Shown here: piece after piece, positions 8,052 through 16,267 of the stretch | Layout: every line of letters begins with the position of its first letter | How positions within the stretch are numbered: the first letter of the stretch is position 1 | NCBI GenBank assembly: GCA_050747825.1 | Contig: JBOGJG010000318.1 | Location: 1 to 20,431, forward strand | From: JBOGJG01 sp050747825 | GTDB taxonomy: Bacteria; Acidobacteriota; UBA6911; RPQK01; JBOGJG01 | Length of the DNA stretch: 20,431 nucleotides | Reading direction: 5' to 3' | Program-made: the position numbers and the translations under genes | The notes under the pieces: generated by a model | Databases searched by the model: none | What the model was told of the DNA's origin: nothing | What the model saw: the letters and a program-made list of their open reading frames with translations, nothing else

Positions 8052-9254
8052 TTACTCATACAATAGATATTTAGACCGGAGGCGCAGGAACTCGTCCAAT
8101 TCACCCTGCATCGCCTGAAGGATTTCCGCCCCGGTCTCGCCCCGTTTCAGTCGACTTGCCGCCTCGTCACTGCCTAATAAGCGCATCACAGTCTCCAACT
8201 GAAACTCCTCCGGATGAAACTTGATTACAGCAGCCAGCATTTCCAGCCCCATGAGCACGGGATCGAAAACCTCCCGATTCACCAGAAGAATATCCAGCCC
8301 TTCGCAAACCTGACCGCTGTAAACAGAGGCCTCGGGCTGAAACCGCCTGGGCATGAATCTCACCCCAGGAATATTTCGGCTATTCAGGTAAGCAGCAATC
8401 TCCTTTGCGCGAAGCCACGGGGCACCTACAATTTGAAAGGGCGTATCCGTGCCTCGGCCGACGGAAATTTGTCGCGATTCTAAAAGGCATGAACCAGGGT
8501 AAAGAATAGCCTGCGTTAGATTGCGAATGTTAGGCGACGGGTTCACCCACTCAAGCCCGGTCTCGTCGTACCACATTGCCCGCTTCCACCCCTCCATCCG
8601 AATCACCTGCACGTCGGCGTCCAGTCTCTTTTCTCCATTGACCATCAAGGCAAACTCACCAGCCGTCATGCCATGTTGGATGGGTATCCGCATATATCCT
8701 ACGAAGGAGACATACTTTTCGTCCAGTAGCGGACCTGCTACGTCCGCACCATTAATCATGTTCGGTCGATCGAGCACGTAGAAGGGAATCCCCTTTTCGG
8801 CAGCCGCCTCAATGCAGTAGCCAAGCAGCGTCATCCGGGTGAGGAAACGCGCACCGAAATTCGGGATGTCATACACAAAGGCGTCCAAATCGTTCAGCAT
8901 CTCGGAAGTGGGACGGCGACGCTCCCTCCGGTACAAGCTGAAAATCGGAACGCCTGTAGCCTCGTCAACTCCATCTTCAATCTGGCCTGACCGAGTAGCT
9001 GAAAGCCCGTGCTCAGGAGCGAAAATTGCCGCCAAATGCACGTTCGGCGCCGACGCCAGTACGTCAATGGCACGACGCCCGTCGTGTGTAGTGGCAGTCT
9101 CAGCAGTTAGAAGCCCCACACGTTTGCCGGCCAGGGCCGCGAAATTCGTCTCAACAAGAACGTCCAAGCCTGTCTTGACGTGACCCGCTTTCACCAGAGG
9201 CGAGTGGACGATCAGCAAAGCCATCACCAGGGCAAATGCGGAGTAGTACGGCAT
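8052..9254 (-). CDS. secreted NamZ/DUF1343 family protein (NamZ2)
   Basis: The 400-residue protein has a signal peptide (cleavage near VKAG) and covers the full DUF1343 domain. The characterised member, Bacillus NamZ (YbbC, GH171), cleaves non-reducing MurNAc from peptidoglycan fragments; here the likely site is the periplasm. Visible motifs are FAPEHG (78-83), LDRPN (161-165), SFVGY, EWVNPSPN (235-242), GRGTDTPF (266-273) and VGAPW. Several normally conserved spots differ: TN(H/Q)T is TAET (50-53), FDIQDVG is YDIPNFG (128-134), and EGTN before the SVGRGT segment is ESRQ (259-262). It may therefore be a divergent enzyme with altered specificity. The start at 9254 follows GAAGGA. The GntR gene ends 11 bases upstream and the receptor follows. 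Confidence 0.92.
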   Translation of the reverse strand: MPYYSAFALVMALLIVHSPLVKAGHVKTGLDVLVETNFAALAGKRVGLLTAETATTHDGRRAIDVLASAPNVHLAAIFAPEHGLSATRSGQIEDGVDEATGVPIFSLYRRERRRPTSEMLNDLDAFVYDIPNFGARFLTRMTLLGYCIEAAAEKGIPFYVLDRPNMINGADVAGPLLDEKYVSFVGYMRIPIQHGMTAGEFALMVNGEKRLDADVQVIRMEGWKRAMWYDETGLEWVNPSPNIRNLTQAILYPGSCLLESRQISVGRGTDTPFQIVGAPWLRAKEIAAYLNSRNIPGVRFMPRRFQPEASVYSGQVCEGLDILLVNREVFDPVLMGLEMLAAVIKFHPEEFQLETVMRLLGSDEAASRLKRGETGAEILQAMQGELDEFLRLRSKYLLYE

Positions 9255-9265
9255 AAAAGATCCTT

Positions 9266-10033
9266 CTATTTCAAATAGCTCATTCGCGTGGCCGAGAGTT
9301 CCAGCAGCACTTCGTAGCGGTCTCCACGCATTAATGAAAAAACCAGCTCCATCGGACGCCCGGAGGCCAACAGCGTCAGCCGCCTGCTAGACAAGGCAGG
9401 TGCTGCGGCCGTCGTCCCAAGGAGGCGAGCCTGTTCGGGCTCGAGCGGGACGGCAGAGTGTCTCTCATGCGCCCGCGCCGGAAGGAGATTGTAATCCTCT
9501 GCAAGCACGGTATACAACGAGGGCAGTTTCTTGAAATCTCTTTCCTCTAGGCCGGGCGCAAGTTCTAGAGGGACATGTGCTGTCTGTAGACCCATGGGCT
9601 GGTCATCGGCGATTCGCAGCCGCTTAAGACGTAAAAGACGGCTGCCCTCGGGAACCCTGAGGATCTCTGCAATCTCCGGTTCCGCTGGAACAACTGTCTG
9701 CCCGAGGACTCGTGAACTGGGTCGCAAGCCCCGACCCAGCATCTGCACAGTGAAACTGTCCAGATGCGAGGGTCCGAGGCTCAAGCGAGGTGAAGCGACA
9801 AAGGTTCCTCGACCTTGCACCCGGTACAGATAACCTTCACGGTCCAGCTCGCTAAGCGCCTGACGGACAGTCGCCTTGCTGATTCCATACTCCTCTGCCA
9901 GCACCGATTCAGCCGGCAGCTGGTCCTTCGGCTTTAACTCACCGCTTCGCATCGACTCGAGCAGAATGTCCTTGAGTTGAACGTACAGGGGAGCCGCATG
10001 GTTTCTACTGATACTCTCGACTCGCATGATCAT
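9266..10033 (-). CDS. GntR-family regulator, HutC/UTRA type
   Basis: The 255-residue protein has an N-terminal GntR winged helix-turn-helix (about 14-80: PLYVQLKDILLESMRSGEL, LAEEYGISKATVRQALSELD, GRGTFVA) and a C-terminal UTRA ligand-binding domain (about 90-245, with LRLKRLRIADDQPMGLQT, SLYTVLAEDY). HutC-type regulators such as NagR/YvoA and DasR bind amino-sugar phosphates or similar small molecules and leave their operator when loaded. The gene sits inside the operon, 19 bases after the DUF1501 gene and 11 before NamZ2, so it probably autoregulates. Its likely target is the element repeated at 13896-13915 and 18374-18393. The start at 10033 follows GGGGG by 7 bases; an in-frame ATG two codons later is possible. 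Confidence 0.95.
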   Translation of the reverse strand: MIMRVESISRNHAAPLYVQLKDILLESMRSGELKPKDQLPAESVLAEEYGISKATVRQALSELDREGYLYRVQGRGTFVASPRLSLGPSHLDSFTVQMLGRGLRPSSRVLGQTVVPAEPEIAEILRVPEGSRLLRLKRLRIADDQPMGLQTAHVPLELAPGLEERDFKKLPSLYTVLAEDYNLLPARAHERHSAVPLEPEQARLLGTTAAAPALSSRRLTLLASGRPMELVFSLMRGDRYEVLLELSATRMSYLK

Positions 10034-10052
10034 GAATGATCCCCCTTTCTCC

Positions 10053-11495
10053 TTATGCCAATGCTTCTGTAATCAGCTTGCCCCCGTTAACAGTCGAACG
10101 CTCGAAGCGGCCGTTGTGCAAATAAGTCAGTGCCAGATGATTAATTCCAAGCATATGCAAGATGGTGGCATGAATATCATGAACGTGGTAGGGCTGCTCC
10201 ACGGCCCTGAGCCCGATTTCATCGGTAGTGCCCACGACAGACCCACGCTTGATTCCGCCTCCCGCCATCCACATGGTGAACCCCCATGGGTTGTGGTCGC
10301 GACCGTCACTGCTTTCATTAAAGGGCGTCCGCCCGAACTCCCCTCCCCAGACTATGAGGGTCGAATCCAAGAGCCCGCGCGCCTTTAGATCAGTCAGCAG
10401 TCCGGCAATGGGCTTGTCGGAAACCTTGCACCACTTGGAATGATTTCCTTCCAAATCCTTGTGGGCGTCCCAACTGCTTCCGCTGCCGCAGTACAGTTGA
10501 ACGAAGCGCACGCCCCGCTCGACCAGCCGGCGCGCCATCAGGCAATTTCGCCCGAAAGTGGCCGTGATCTCCTCGTCCATGCCGTAAAGCTTTTGGGTCG
10601 CTGCGGGTTCCTGAGATAAATCGACTGCTTCCGGAGCCGTCGATTGCATTCCGTAGGCCAGTTCATACGATCGCAGTCGAGCCTCCAGTTCTGAATCTTC
10701 CGTCTTATCCCTGGCGAAGAACCGGTTCAGCCGGCTGAGATAATCCAGTTTGTTGCGCTGCTGCTCTTCACCCACTTTCTGGGAAGGCGACAGATTCAGA
10801 ATAGGGGCTCCCTCGGTGCGAAACGGCGTACCCTGATAGACGGCCGGTAGAAAACCGGCGCTCCAGTTTGTCGGCCCGCCCACTACTGGCCGATTGTCTG
10901 TAAGAATGACGAATGCAGGAAGGTTCTCATTGACGGAACCGAGGCCGTAGGTAGTCCAGGCCCCCAGCGACGGACGTCCCGCCAGAATCGATCCAGTATT
11001 CATCTGACAGACCGAGCCGACGTGGTTGAGGCCGTCTGCCCAGCAAGACCGTATGATGCTCATGTCGTCCACGTGACCCGCGATATGAGGATACCAGTCA
11101 GAAACCCAGATCCCACTCTCCCCGTGCTGCTTAAAGATCCGCTTGGAAGGCATAATCGTGTTTTGGGCGGTACCCATGGCCGTAATCGGGCGGCCAAAGG
11201 ATTCCGGCATTGGTTGACCCGCCAACTTCATCAGCTCAGGTTTGGGATCGAAAAGATCGATGTGACTGGGACCTCCCTCCATAAACAAAAAGATAACGGA
11301 CTCCACTTTCGCTGGATGATGCGGTTCCTTCGGAGCCAGAGGGTCAGCCACACCGTCGTGCGCTGCCGCTCGGGCAAAAAATCCATCCTGATGCAGCAAG
11401 TAAGCGAGGGCCAGGGATCCGAAGCCGCTGCCAGCCTGAGTCAGGAACTGGCGGCGAGAGGTTACGGGCATAATGTGGGGGATCTTCTTCACCAT
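10053..11495 (-). CDS. DUF1501 family protein, Tat-exported
   Basis: The 480-residue protein carries a twin-arginine signal (SRRQFLTQAG, residues 13-22) and the DUF1501 domain, an alkaline-phosphatase/sulfatase-like fold of unknown activity. Family signatures include FLFMEGGPSHIDLFDPKPEL near the N-terminus, FVQLYCGSGSSWDAHKD, VWGGEFGRTPF followed by the GRDHNP.G motif, and HDIHATILHMLGI near the C-terminus. Export in folded form suggests a metal-containing periplasmic protein. The ribosome site AAGGAGG overlaps the stop codon of the upstream DUF1549/DUF1553 gene (9-base gap), so the two are translationally coupled. The pair is a standard combination in Planctomycetota, Verrucomicrobiota and Acidobacteriota; its substrate has not been established to my knowledge. 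Confidence 0.95.
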   Translation of the reverse strand: MVKKIPHIMPVTSRRQFLTQAGSGFGSLALAYLLHQDGFFARAAAHDGVADPLAPKEPHHPAKVESVIFLFMEGGPSHIDLFDPKPELMKLAGQPMPESFGRPITAMGTAQNTIMPSKRIFKQHGESGIWVSDWYPHIAGHVDDMSIIRSCWADGLNHVGSVCQMNTGSILAGRPSLGAWTTYGLGSVNENLPAFVILTDNRPVVGGPTNWSAGFLPAVYQGTPFRTEGAPILNLSPSQKVGEEQQRNKLDYLSRLNRFFARDKTEDSELEARLRSYELAYGMQSTAPEAVDLSQEPAATQKLYGMDEEITATFGRNCLMARRLVERGVRFVQLYCGSGSSWDAHKDLEGNHSKWCKVSDKPIAGLLTDLKARGLLDSTLIVWGGEFGRTPFNESSDGRDHNPWGFTMWMAGGGIKRGSVVGTTDEIGLRAVEQPYHVHDIHATILHMLGINHLALTYLHNGRFERSTVNGGKLITEALA

Positions 11496-11504
11496 TCTTC
11501 CTCC

Positions 11505-13817
11505 TTAATTGAGGTAAACGAATTCGTTCGAATTCAAAATCATGTGACAAAGGTCCACTAAGGCAGCCACATCCACCGAGTCGACGTTGTAAGGTCGTTG
11601 TGGAGGCTGCGCCAAATCTTCTCCGGCAGCAGCACGAGGGACAATGAGCTCGCGCTGCCGCTCCAAAAAATTCAAAGCTGTGGTTAGTTCTTCGGGGGCC
11701 GGAGGTCGATAGTAGGCCAGCCTGTAGGCGGTATCCACTAGCTTTTCTGGATTGCTCCCGGCGGTCAGCAAGATGCGTCCCGCAAAAGCTTCAGCCCATT
11801 CCAGCACGACCTCGCTATTCATCATCATGAGCGCCTGAAGAGGAGTGGTCGTAGTCTCTCGTCGTGCGCACGTATCGTTCGTGTCCGGCATATCGAAGGT
11901 TGCATAGAACGGGTAGCGCACATTACGTCTGATAAAGGTATAGATGCTGCGACGATTGCGCTCGCGAGGGTCTTCGGAAGTCTCCCACTCCCGCACCGTC
12001 AGACCGGCCGGAAGCGGTGGAAATACGCTGGGACCACCCATTTGCGGGTTTAAAAGCCCTGAAACCGCGAGAGCGGCGTCCCGCAGGATCTCCCCCTGCA
12101 GCCTCTGCCGGGAGAAGCGCCATAGCAGGCGGTTTTCTGGATCAATCTTGGCAGGTTCTTCCCGATGCAGGGACGATTGCTGGTATACATTCGAAGTCAA
12201 GATCAGCCGGTGTATCGATTTCATGCTCCATCCGGCCCGAAGGAATTCCGTGGCCAGCCAATCCAGCAACTCTGGATGACTGGGCTGGCCGCCGGCGAGC
12301 CCGAAATTACTGGGCGTATCGACGATGCCCCGGCCGAAGTGATAATGCCAGAGCCGGTTGACCATGACCCGAGAGGTCAAGGGGTTCTTCGGGTCCACGA
12401 GCCAGTTGACGAGAGCGCTGCGCCGTCCGCTGGATTCGAGCCCCGGAGGTGGAATGACCTGAGCCGGATCTGGATCCAAGAGCGTCAGGAAACCCGGCTG
12501 TACCTCTTCGAGCGGCGCCTGATAGGAGCCCCCCGAAAGGATATAGGTAGGGGGCGCCTCACGTCCTGCGTCCTTGATGCCCATGCCCAGGGGCAATTCA
12601 CCCGGATGCAGGTGAGCATATTCCTCCAGCTCGGCATTTAACTGCTCCCATCGCTTCTCGTCCTCTTCCTCCATTCGACTGACCACCTCCTGCATTGAAA
12701 CCTGGTAGAGATAGTGCTCCGGGTTCATGTAGATTTTCGCCTGCTCGTACAGAGTCCTTTCGTATGGGGTTCGCTTCGCCGGAGAGGTGAACAGCACTTT
12801 CTGCACTTCAGGTGAGTATCGGCCAATCCAGTAAAGCTGCCTTTCCGCCCGACCAGCCTTCTCAAGAGCGGCCATTGGCTCACGGATGTGGGCCGTTTTC
12901 TCCTCCCATTCCGCCATCTGCTGCCGGTGTCGCTGCAGCACGTCTGGGGCGCTTAGGGCAATAATGTCGTCGTTAGGGATCACATTGGAGAAGAAGGCCT
13001 GGAGCCGATAGTAATCTGCCTGCAGAATCGGATCGAATTTATGGTCGTGGCAGGTGGCACACTGATAAGTCAGACCCATAAAAACCGCGCCCACAGTGGA
13101 TGTGATGTCGTGAAGGATTTCCTGGCGCCGTTGCCTGAGATCTGCGGCATTGTATTCGTCGCGATAGTTGCGATTAAAGGCGGTAGCCACACGAGCATCC
13201 GGATCGTCCGGCCACAGTTCATCTCCTGCGATCTGTTCCCGGACGAAGCGGTCATAGGGCTTGTCCTGATTGAAGGAGTCGATCACGTATTCTCGGTAGC
13301 GCCACGCATTAGGCCGGGTCTGGTCGCGGTTAAAGCCTTCGCTTTCAGCATAGCGGGCTAAGTCCAGCCAATGACGAGCCCACCGTTCTCCGTAATGCGG
13401 TGAATCGAGCAGGCGGTCAATCACCTCTTCAAAAGCGTCCGGAGACTCATCGTTCACAAAAGCCTCCACTTCCTCGAGGGTAGGCGGCAAACCGATCACA
13501 TCCAAGTAGGCTCTGCGAATCAACGTGATTTTGTCCGCTCGTGGGGAGGGCTCAATTCCCTCAGCTTCCAGGCGGGCCAGAACGAAAGCATCGATCGGAT
13601 TGCGAGCCCACTGGCTGTCGCCAACCGCCGGGATCTCAGACCGCTTGATCTCCTGGAAAGCCCAGTGCTGGCGCTGAAAACGCGTGAAGCGCTCATCATC
13701 CGCGGCTTTCCCGAGCGAGGCGGCTCCCAGAAGCAAGGGAACAAAGAAAACGGCCGCCACAGGGACTCGCGCCCAAAATCGGGTCATCTTCTTCCCGTAC
13801 ATCGATCCGTGCTTCAC
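11505..13817 (-). CDS. DUF1549/DUF1553 (PSCyt2-PSD1) protein
   Basis: The 770-residue exported protein has an N-terminal hydrophobic segment (about 14-38), a DUF1549/PSCyt2 domain (about 72-280; NPIDAFVLARLE, RRAYLDVIGLPPT, HYGERWARHWLDLARYAES) and a DUF1553/PSD1 domain (about 465-725; SRVMVNRLWHYHFGRGIV, HPELLDWLA, NVYQQSS). A single haem-type CATCH (253-257) lies in the PSCyt2 domain. The usual N-terminal PSCyt1 cytochrome domain found in planctomycete versions is absent. A charged, helical, coiled-coil-like linker lies between the domains (about 295-400). The GTG start at 13817 is supported by AGGAGG 8 bases upstream. It is the first gene of the operon, behind a strong promoter with an operator-like element. 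The molecular function is unknown. Confidence 0.94.
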   Translation of the reverse strand: MKHGSMYGKKMTRFWARVPVAAVFFVPLLLGAASLGKAADDERFTRFQRQHWAFQEIKRSEIPAVGDSQWARNPIDAFVLARLEAEGIEPSPRADKITLIRRAYLDVIGLPPTLEEVEAFVNDESPDAFEEVIDRLLDSPHYGERWARHWLDLARYAESEGFNRDQTRPNAWRYREYVIDSFNQDKPYDRFVREQIAGDELWPDDPDARVATAFNRNYRDEYNAADLRQRRQEILHDITSTVGAVFMGLTYQCATCHDHKFDPILQADYYRLQAFFSNVIPNDDIIALSAPDVLQRHRQQMAEWEEKTAHIREPMAALEKAGRAERQLYWIGRYSPEVQKVLFTSPAKRTPYERTLYEQAKIYMNPEHYLYQVSMQEVVSRMEEEDEKRWEQLNAELEEYAHLHPGELPLGMGIKDAGREAPPTYILSGGSYQAPLEEVQPGFLTLLDPDPAQVIPPPGLESSGRRSALVNWLVDPKNPLTSRVMVNRLWHYHFGRGIVDTPSNFGLAGGQPSHPELLDWLATEFLRAGWSMKSIHRLILTSNVYQQSSLHREEPAKIDPENRLLWRFSRQRLQGEILRDAALAVSGLLNPQMGGPSVFPPLPAGLTVREWETSEDPRERNRRSIYTFIRRNVRYPFYATFDMPDTNDTCARRETTTTPLQALMMMNSEVVLEWAEAFAGRILLTAGSNPEKLVDTAYRLAYYRPPAPEELTTALNFLERQRELIVPRAAAGEDLAQPPQRPYNVDSVDVAALVDLCHMILNSNEFVYLN

Positions 13818-13895
13818 GTCGGGTTCCTCCTGAGGAGTAGATGTCCACGGTGTGGAAACGCTTTTGCGGGGTAGTGAATTCCATTCGCTAAAGTC

Positions 13896-13946
13896 ATACG
13901 GAAGACCGGTTAACCTTATATAATCTTATCTCAGTCTTCCTGTCAA
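13896..13946 (-). promoter_or_regulatory. promoter and putative operator of the GntR operon
   Basis: On the minus strand there is a -35 TTGACA (13946-13941), a 17-base spacer and a -10 TTATAT (13923-13918), followed at once by the element whose plus-strand form is ATACGGAAGACCGGTTAACC (13896-13915). The element contains CGG-N4-CCG half sites and covers the expected transcription start, a classic repressor position. The same 20 bases recur with one change at 18374-18393. The leader to the GTG at 13817 is about 90 bases. Binding by the GntR protein of this operon is inference. Confidence 0.7.
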
Positions 13947-14010
13947 CAAAAACTCAGAGACAAAAACTCGAAGAGATGTCGCAATCGCACCCCGGTTCTG
14001 CCGGTTCTTG

Positions 14011-15219
14011 CTAGCGGGAGGGTCTCAATTTCGCTCCGCTCGCGTAAATGCCGATCCAATGATTGGAGAAGCGCAGCGGCGGCTGAGGCACAACTCGCGG
14101 CATATGACAGTCCACGCAGTCTGCGGGTTGTCCCATCGGGAAGGCAACTTGAGATGGATGTTCCGCAGGGGCATGACATACGGTACATCTTCCATCGTAA
14201 AACGCCGCGTCGTTCTGGCGCAGGGGGGCGTGCGGATTGTGGCAAGTCAGGCACGAGAGAGCACCCTGGCTCTGCTTGAAACAAACGCTCTGACTGAAAT
14301 AAGGCGGTTGGTGCCGGACATTCCATGGAAAATTCCAGTCGATGGCCGTGCCTTCAGCACCAGGCGGGCGATGACAGGTGCCGCAAAAATAATTCAGCTC
14401 ATCGGCGGATAACCGTCCCGGATTGTCAATGAGTTTCCGGGCGTCATCGATTCGGCCGCCGGCGGCAGCTTCGACGTGCTCGCTTCCCGGGCCATGACAA
14501 CTTTCGCAGCGCACGCCTGATTCAAACGGCCTCATTGTTCCATCCGGGGTGACTGCCACGGGCCCGGTTGAGTGGCAGTCAAAACAGCCCAGGATACCCG
14601 TCTTCGGATCGAGCGTCTTGTACATCAATCCTGCAGCCTCGGGCAGCGTGTTCGCGAGGAGAGCCTCCTGGCCGGGCGTAGGCGCCAGGGACCCGAGCAG
14701 CGAATAATAGCTGAAGTAGTGCTCTAAATACCAGTCCTTGTCTATGCGGCTGATGAAAGTCACCGCCTGATCTCCGGCTCCGAAGGCCCATTCGACAGGA
14801 ATTTCCAGTACCTGGTGCTCGTCAAAAACGTTCACCTTCAAGCCCTCTGAGGAACGCGAGAATTGGAAGTGATAGTTGGGCCTCCGCTCCAGCAGTAGGG
14901 CGTCGTTTACGAAAGCGGCAGCCAGCGGATGCTCATGAGCGTGGCTCAGTGATTGGGCGTGACCTGTGGCGCTCTGGCTGGCGAATTGAGCGGAATGACA
15001 CGTCGCACAAGTCTGGGCACCGACATATCCTTTGCTGTCTGATGGAGGACTCGGCAGGCCGATTTGAAAAAGTGACAGGAGGCACACGGCTAGCGCGCAG
15101 ACCGCTTCGCCTCTGCTTCGACGGAATGTCCTTGATTTTTTCACCGCGGGTACCGAATTACGGGACTGACTGTTTTCCTGGTCTCCGGCCTCGGCCAGAA
15201 TCTTATTCGTGTAAGGCAC
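14011..15219 (-). CDS. seven-haem periplasmic c-type cytochrome
   Basis: The frame of up to 402 codons contains seven CxxCH sites (first cysteines near residues 71, 212, 238, 279, 323, 345 and 368), pointing to a multihaem electron carrier of the cytochrome c554/NrfB-like class, exported to the periplasm. A 135-residue haem-free stretch between the first and second sites holds a beta-rich insert (EHQVLEIPVEWAFGAGDQ). The C-terminal NHWIGIY follows the last haem. The longest frame uses GTG at 15219; a GTG at 15144 gives a more typical signal peptide (KKSRTFRRSR then a hydrophobic run). Neither has a good ribosome site, so the start is uncertain. It appears to be its own transcript, upstream of the operon promoter. 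Proteins of this kind act in respiratory electron transfer; the partner is unknown. Confidence 0.92.
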   Translation of the reverse strand: MPYTNKILAEAGDQENSQSRNSVPAVKKSRTFRRSRGEAVCALAVCLLSLFQIGLPSPPSDSKGYVGAQTCATCHSAQFASQSATGHAQSLSHAHEHPLAAAFVNDALLLERRPNYHFQFSRSSEGLKVNVFDEHQVLEIPVEWAFGAGDQAVTFISRIDKDWYLEHYFSYYSLLGSLAPTPGQEALLANTLPEAAGLMYKTLDPKTGILGCFDCHSTGPVAVTPDGTMRPFESGVRCESCHGPGSEHVEAAAGGRIDDARKLIDNPGRLSADELNYFCGTCHRPPGAEGTAIDWNFPWNVRHQPPYFSQSVCFKQSQGALSCLTCHNPHAPLRQNDAAFYDGRCTVCHAPAEHPSQVAFPMGQPADCVDCHMPRVVPQPPLRFSNHWIGIYASGAKLRPSR

Positions 15220-15268
15220 AGTTGTCTATTCAAATTTCGTTTTTTGAAAATTCGGCCCCGCTCCCGCC

Positions 15269-15319
15269 CCCGGTGTGGGAAAAGGGAAACGGCAGCCGTT
15301 TCTCCTTCCCCACACCGGG
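15269..15319. repeat. 51-base imperfect palindrome (REP/MITE-like)
   Basis: Two 25-base arms, starting CCCGGTGTGGG and ending CCCACACCGGG, are separated by one base and mismatch at only three positions, two of which become G-U pairs on the minus-strand RNA. The arms can form a long near-continuous hairpin. The form fits an extragenic palindromic (REP-like) or small MITE-type repeat. No second copy is present in this window. Confidence 0.8.
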
Positions 15320-15596
15320 TCTTTGAGGTAAAGTTATTTGGTGAGAAGTTCTTATTCCACACAAACCGGACAGACAGATCACTTGCTGTACAGGGCGATC
15401 ATTTGACAAACTACGGATATAGGAATCCCAGGAATCTGCTAAGCTCTACAGGCTGCCCGCAGTTCCCCCCGCCGACCGGCGGGCCTCTGATTCGCCGGAC
15501 CAATCTTGCCCTTTCCGGTCGAGAATTTTATTTTTGCAATCGTTGCAATCGTTGACACCTGAAATATTGAACTCTTTTTCTGTTTCTATTTTTCTG

Positions 15597-15626
15597 TTGC
15601 GATCTCTCTCCCGGATTATTTAGTAT
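15597..15626 (+). promoter_or_regulatory. possible promoter of the 15663 gene
   Basis: TTGCGA (15597-15602) and TAGTAT (15621-15626) are separated by 18 bases and would start transcription about 30 bases before the ATG at 15663. The match is moderate and could be chance. Confidence 0.3.
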
Positions 15627-15662
15627 GGGCTCGCTATGTTCACCGAGCGAAGGAGGATTGGA

Positions 15663-16097
15663 ATGGCTTGCTGGTTCATGGTCTTGTTTCTCTTCGCGAC
15701 ACAATTTCCTGGTCGTGCCGAAAGATTGAATGGCGTCAACCTGGAAGAAGCCCAAGTTGAAGTGGATTGTTTGACCATCCGGTACCAGGACGCGGGAGTC
15801 CCTGATTTTGCCCACCTGGAGGCCGAATACTACTTGAGATTCGAGGTGAAGAACCGCACCGACCAGCCCTGTCTCGTTGAGCCGATGCGCTTTCGGATCG
15901 TGGATGCGGACGAGAAAGAGTTCGACGCCAAGGAAGTGTTCATCCGCTACCGCCAGGTGGAAGAGGAACAGTCAGAAACGATGCGCCCCGGGGATGCTTG
16001 GGAATATGCAATCGTCTTCGGCGCGGTCCGGCTGGAGGACACTCGACCGGCGCGTCTGTTTTACAAGGAGCGGCTTCTGGGTGAGCTCACCAAATGA
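15663..16097 (+). CDS. small secreted protein, Ig-like fold suspected
   Basis: The start is the ATG at 15663, with AAGGAGG 6 bases upstream (15650-15656); the longer frame from 15636 lacks such a site. The 144-residue product begins with a signal peptide (MACWFMVLFLFATQFPGRA) and a mature domain of alternating strands: VEVDCLTIRY, YYLRFEVKNRTDQPCLVEPM, FRIVDADEKEFDA, then a charged stretch and DAWEYAIVFGAV, ARLFYKERLLGEL. The pattern 'VKN.T..P......F.I.D.D...F' is like the Ig-like DUF4352 type of accessory domain, but I cannot assign a family. Two cysteines could form a disulphide. A 170-base gap separates it from the PIG-L-like gene on the same strand. Confidence 0.75.
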   Translation: MACWFMVLFLFATQFPGRAERLNGVNLEEAQVEVDCLTIRYQDAGVPDFAHLEAEYYLRFEVKNRTDQPCLVEPMRFRIVDADEKEFDAKEVFIRYRQVEEEQSETMRPGDAWEYAIVFGAVRLEDTRPARLFYKERLLGELTK

Positions 16098-16267
16098 GCG
16101 AACGCCCCGCTTTTAGCGTACTGCAACTCGGAAGCGTGAATCCAAGTCCATCTTTTCCCCCTTGACTGGCAGCGCTTCTACCGATTCCGAGGGCTTACAG
16201 AAGCATCCCTCCTATCCACTTTGGACAGTCCGCTCCAGAATGACAAACCCCTGAGTTGGAGGTTCCT

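Larger units (their letters stand above)
15220..15662. other. non-coding interval with repeats and signals
   Basis: No credible gene is seen in these 443 bases between the divergent cytochrome and small secreted protein genes. The interval holds a 51-base palindrome (15269-15319), a small GC hairpin (CCCGCCG-AC-CGGCGGG, 15468-15483), a tandem 9-base repeat TTGCAATCG at 15534-15551 and a possible plus-strand promoter near 15597-15626. Confidence 0.6.

Noticed and set aside
13943..14326. Open frame on the minus strand overlapping the end of the cytochrome gene
   Set aside because: It lies in another frame of the cytochrome gene, which has seven haem motifs; the overlap has no recognisable domain or ribosome site.
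15141..15362. Open frame across the 51-base palindrome
   Set aside because: The predicted peptide only reflects the palindromic repeat and overlaps the cytochrome start; no gene features are present.
15468..15483. GC hairpin as an intrinsic terminator
   Set aside because: The loop would be only two bases, there is no T run, and no gene ends nearby on either strand.
15244..15555. Plus-strand open frame in the gap before 15663
   Set aside because: It runs through the palindrome and low-complexity sequence, has no ribosome site and no domain-like pattern.
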